DNA from: a virus
Strand: one strand, 5' to 3'
Virus record (IMG/VR): IMGVR_UViG_3300025759_000004
Span: 1 to 61,509 of that record
DNA length: 61,509 nucleotides
Below the pieces are notes generated by a model. It was given only the letters and a program-made list of their open reading frames with translations, was not told the origin of the DNA and did not search any database. The position numbers and the translations under genes were made by a program. Within the stretch, counting starts at the first letter, position 1. Every line of letters begins with the position of its first letter. Of this stretch, positions 58,941 to 61,509 are shown in pieces.

Positions 58941-60649
58941 TATTCCCAAGGCATTGGCTCAGCCGTTAGATCAATAGGTTGATGAGGAATAAAACAACCA
59001 GACTTAGGTTCCCATTTAAAATGAGCTTCAGCGCCATTTTCCCCAAGGTTTTGAAACTTTACTTTAAGCACCTTAGCTTTGACTGTTTTTTCTTCATAAT
59101 TCCTATGCACCAATAAGCCATGATAACTAGCGTCATACCATTCACCACCGCCTTTGATATTGTACATCGTAGGTTCCTCAATCTTTCCATCTGATCCTTT
59201 ATACATTTTAGTTGGATGTGCTACTATAAAAACTAACACATCATACTTCTTAGCAAAGATTTCAATCTTTTGCAAGTATTCCATTGTGTAGCGATTAACA
59301 TCTTCTGTTTTTGCATCTACGTCACGAACTTTATTAAACGGATCAATAACCAAACATTTAATACCCTTACGCTTTACTAGCTCAGCGCCTTTTCTTAATA
59401 CGGCTTCAAGAGTATATCGCTCCATATCAATATGAAAAAAGTTACTGTTGCAATGATCAGCAACCTGATTCCATTTGTCACCGCCAATATCATCTCTGCT
59501 TGGCATGCCTTGCCAAACTTTACGCATTAACTTGTGTGCGTGAAGGTATGTCGGTACATTTTCCGGACTAGCGAACGCCGTTTTCCAGCCATAGTTTTGG
59601 TTATATCCAACAACCATTTGGTCGACGAAATCTGACTTCCCGCTACTTGGAATACCAGTAACAGTAATGAACTGACCAGTATAAGTTGAAAAGATGTCAT
59701 CAAAATTTTGCAAACCAATTTGATATCCAGGCTTAAACCCGTTACGAACAAAGTCCGTGACTTCGTCCTCAATGTCCCTAAATGTCGTGACATTTTCGAG
59801 CGGCACTGGTCTCGCTGCGGTAATACGCTGTACCAATTTTTTTGTTCCATACTTTATTAAATATTCGTTAGCGTCTTTGCAATCATCAAATGATGCTAAA
59901 TAACAAACTTCAGATCCTAACCGTCTTACAAGTTCAGCTTGCAATGCTTGACCAGCTTCGTCAGTATCAACTGCTAATATTATTTTTTCTTTATCATCAA
60001 AATAATCAATACAGTTGTCTAAGTATTCTAAGTTGTTTGTATTAAGTGTTGCACCATTGGGTACAGATATTGCATTTGTTATACCAGCTTCATGTAACGC
60101 CAACACGTCCATTTCACCTTCAACAATTATACAATACTCATAACCAATGATACTGTCTATGTTATAAAATACTTTTTCAGCACCCTTATATAATTTAAAG
60201 TTCTTTCTTCCATCGCGGTATTTAATATTAATTAAATCACCACCCATAAAATAATTGAACTTTATTGTGTTCTCGGATTTACCGGTTTGTGGCATATATT
60301 CAGCACCCTCACCGACTTTTAGATCAGTGAGAGTTTGCTGAGATATACCTCTTGATTTAAACCATTCAACAACTTTGCTATCAGGTGGTTTAACAACCGT
60401 TTCATTAGGTCGTTCATACACCCTTTCAGTTTCACCTTTACGTTTGTACGTATGAAGTTGAAAAGTTGAATTACAGTTGTGACAAGTACCGAGACCCCGT
60501 TCCCAATCATAAGACGCGCATTTTGCCTTTTGATTTTTAGGTTTTCTATCAGCTGAACACAAAGGACAGGTTCCTTGCTTTTTGCCAGCTTCAAGCTTAT
60601 GTATATTGAATTCATCAATTACAAATCCATTGATCTCTGTTGTCTGCAT
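58940..60649 (-). CDS. T7 gp4-type DNA primase-helicase
   Basis: 569 residues. A zinc finger (C28, C31, C56, C59) is followed by a TOPRIM primase core with VEGEMD (176-181) and DTDEAG (228-233). After a linker comes a RecA-type helicase with Walker A GIPSSGKS (332-339), CLVIDPFN as Walker B, and IVAHPTK. It unwinds the fork and primes lagging-strand synthesis. No phage DNA polymerase is encoded, so it must work with the host replicase. Confidence 0.9.
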   Translation of the reverse strand: MQTTEINGFVIDEFNIHKLEAGKKQGTCPLCSADRKPKNQKAKCASYDWERGLGTCHNCNSTFQLHTYKRKGETERVYERPNETVVKPPDSKVVEWFKSRGISQQTLTDLKVGEGAEYMPQTGKSENTIKFNYFMGGDLINIKYRDGRKNFKLYKGAEKVFYNIDSIIGYEYCIIVEGEMDVLALHEAGITNAISVPNGATLNTNNLEYLDNCIDYFDDKEKIILAVDTDEAGQALQAELVRRLGSEVCYLASFDDCKDANEYLIKYGTKKLVQRITAARPVPLENVTTFRDIEDEVTDFVRNGFKPGYQIGLQNFDDIFSTYTGQFITVTGIPSSGKSDFVDQMVVGYNQNYGWKTAFASPENVPTYLHAHKLMRKVWQGMPSRDDIGGDKWNQVADHCNSNFFHIDMERYTLEAVLRKGAELVKRKGIKCLVIDPFNKVRDVDAKTEDVNRYTMEYLQKIEIFAKKYDVLVFIVAHPTKMYKGSDGKIEEPTMYNIKGGGEWYDASYHGLLVHRNYEEKTVKAKVLKVKFQNLGENGAEAHFKWEPKSGCFIPHQPIDLTAEPMPWE

Positions 60650-60659
60650 TTAATTTAAT

Positions 60660-60965
60660 TTAAAATGGTAAATCATCTGCGGGTTGTGCCGCTACTGCTT
60701 GTTGGGGTTGGTCTTGTCTAGGTGCGGCAGCTACATTATCACCGTTTGTCCACACTACTTGAACGTTACCTAAATAAGTTTTAGCTTGCTTAGATTCACG
60801 CTCTTCTTTTGTTTGAGCTACTACAATCGGTCCTTGATTACCAAATTGATCAACCTCATCATTCAAAGTAATTGTAATAGGTAAATATTTACCTTTTTTA
60901 CCAACAATAACTTTATCTTTTGGTATTTCAGACAGATTGATACTTGCTTTAATTATACTAGCCAT
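60660..60965 (-). CDS. ssb: Single-stranded DNA-binding protein
   Basis: 101 residues. An OB-fold-like strand series (KYLPITITLNDEVDQFGNQG, KTYLGNVQVVW) leads to a Gln/Ala/Pro-rich linker and the acidic-aromatic tip DDLPF, the hallmark by which SSBs recruit replication partners. It is coupled by TAATGG to the 59-residue gene and lies 10 nt upstream of the primase-helicase. Confidence 0.75.
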   Translation of the reverse strand: MASIIKASINLSEIPKDKVIVGKKGKYLPITITLNDEVDQFGNQGPIVVAQTKEERESKQAKTYLGNVQVVWTNGDNVAAAPRQDQPQQAVAAQPADDLPF

Positions 60966-61144
60966 TATACGTAAGCATTTAATTGATTAAACATTCTTTG
61001 TAACTGTGACTTTGTAGCGCTACTGTTACGTCTTAAATTATCTACAGCTTTCACATGGTTTTGATTAGCATAAAAATTATCTACGCTAGTTTCTAATCCT
61101 GTTACTGTACAAACTTTGGTTTGGGTTTTTCTGGTTCTTGCCAT
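60965..61144 (-). CDS. 59-residue small basic protein
   Basis: From ATG 61144 (MARTRKTQTKVCTVTGLETS). The C-terminus has VKAVDNLRRNSSATKSQLQR and MFNQLNAYV, a pattern I recognise from small proteins of marine phages near replication genes. It starts 2 nt after the exonuclease stop and shares its own stop with the SSB start. Role unknown. Confidence 0.6.
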   Translation of the reverse strand: MARTRKTQTKVCTVTGLETSVDNFYANQNHVKAVDNLRRNSSATKSQLQRMFNQLNAYV

Positions 61145-61146
61145 AA

Positions 61147-61509
61147 TTAAAGTGTTTGATTAATAAAAAATTGTTGAGGATCAAAATCCTCTGATTGATA
61201 AAACAATTTATATTGTTCTGCTGCTCTTTTTACTTTGTCTTGACCACGTTCATAAAACTCAGGCGAGCAGTCGAATATGCCTAGTTGATGAGTGGTTTTG
61301 TCGATAACTATAAATACAAATTCATAGCCAAACAACTTACTATAAATATAAGCTTGACTGTCGTAATTGTACTTAGAAGCTGACCAACGAAACTTATTAA
61401 GATCTGCAGTAGTCTTTAGATCAATAATAAGCTTTTCGTCGTGATTAACAATATCAGCTTTACCTTTCCATTTTAAACCTTCAAGCTCTGTAATACCTGG
61501 TCTTTCATA
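61147..61509 (-). CDS. RecE-like exonuclease, C-terminal part (continues across the contig join)
   Basis: The frame enters from the join with LIIDLKTTADLNKF and ends at 61147 after FVFIVIDKTTHQLGIF and a helical tail QQFFINQTL. Joined with 1-490 it makes a 241-residue protein with no frameshift. The part before residue 61383 is C-terminal to the catalytic D151/K153. Confidence 0.85.
   Translation of the reverse strand, partial: YERPGITELEGLKWKGKADIVNHDEKLIIDLKTTADLNKFRWSASKYNYDSQAYIYSKLFGYEFVFIVIDKTTHQLGIFDCSPEFYERGQDKVKRAAEQYKLFYQSEDFDPQQFFINQTL
61383..61509. repeat. Terminal direct repeat, right copy
   Basis: Exact second copy of bases 1-127. Removing one copy gives a unit genome of 61,382 bp. 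The join restores an uninterrupted 241-codon gene, which supports true circular closure. Confidence 0.95.

Noticed and set aside
1-61509. CRISPR array, insertion sequence, integrase or lysogeny module
   Set aside because: No regularly spaced repeats, transposase motifs, tyrosine or serine integrase, or repressor/antirepressor pair were found.

Overview
The window is one complete, circularly closed phage genome. The first 127 bases recur exactly as the last 127 (61383-61509), the usual mark of a circular or terminally redundant contig, so the unit genome is 61,382 bp. A RecE-like exonuclease gene is cut by the arbitrary ends and becomes a single 241-codon reading frame when they are joined. 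The host is probably a marine or freshwater Bacteroidetes, most likely a flavobacterium. The evidence is the low GC content, AT-rich leaders such as ATTAAATTAAATT in place of Shine-Dalgarno sites, a flavobacterial-type signal peptide, and a FISUMP domain of the kind common in that phylum. No integrase, repressor, DNA polymerase or RNA polymerase core is visible. The phage therefore looks virulent and dependent on host polymerases, which its own sigma factor may redirect. I saw no long tail-sheath, tape-measure or baseplate set; the portal, neck, tail-hub and ejection-protein order suggests a short-tailed virion.

Two divergent transcription units start around 11.1-11.3 kb. Leftward (minus strand, crossing the contig ends) come about 30 mostly tiny accessory genes (11.0 to 2.6 kb). 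Next is a regulator operon (HTH protein, sigma-70-family factor). Then come recombination and replication genes (ERF annealing protein, RecE-like nuclease, SSB, primase-helicase), and finally a nucleotide-metabolism block (thymidylate-synthase-family enzyme, two MazG-type pyrophosphatases, a PD-(D/E)XK nuclease, NrdB, NrdA). A tRNA-Gln, a tRNA-like element without an anticodon arm and a structured RNA lie at 6.27-6.73 kb. Ten copies of a promoter-like motif with an invariant 9-nt gap punctuate the accessory genes.

Rightward (11.3-52.5 kb) is the late unit. It holds two S74-chaperone tail fibres, GroEL and GroES, small virion and lysis candidates, a two-domain GroES-like protein, terminase, portal, scaffold and major capsid. 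These are followed by neck and tail proteins (one carrying a FISUMP domain), ejection proteins ending in a 2,545-residue giant with zincin and nuclease motifs, and a T7-lysozyme-like amidase. A strong intrinsic terminator at 52.52 kb closes it, facing the end of the leftward unit.

The most notable points are as follows. The thymidylate-synthase-family enzyme carries Asp where dUMP enzymes carry Asn, the dCMP signature, and sits beside two pyrophosphatases, which resembles the T4 cytosine-modification pathway. The promoter array lies in a genome with its own sigma factor. GroEL lacks the residue equivalent to E. coli Asp398. The tRNA-like element resembles a tmRNA stripped of its message part. 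Thirteen small genes that are easy to miss were also recovered.
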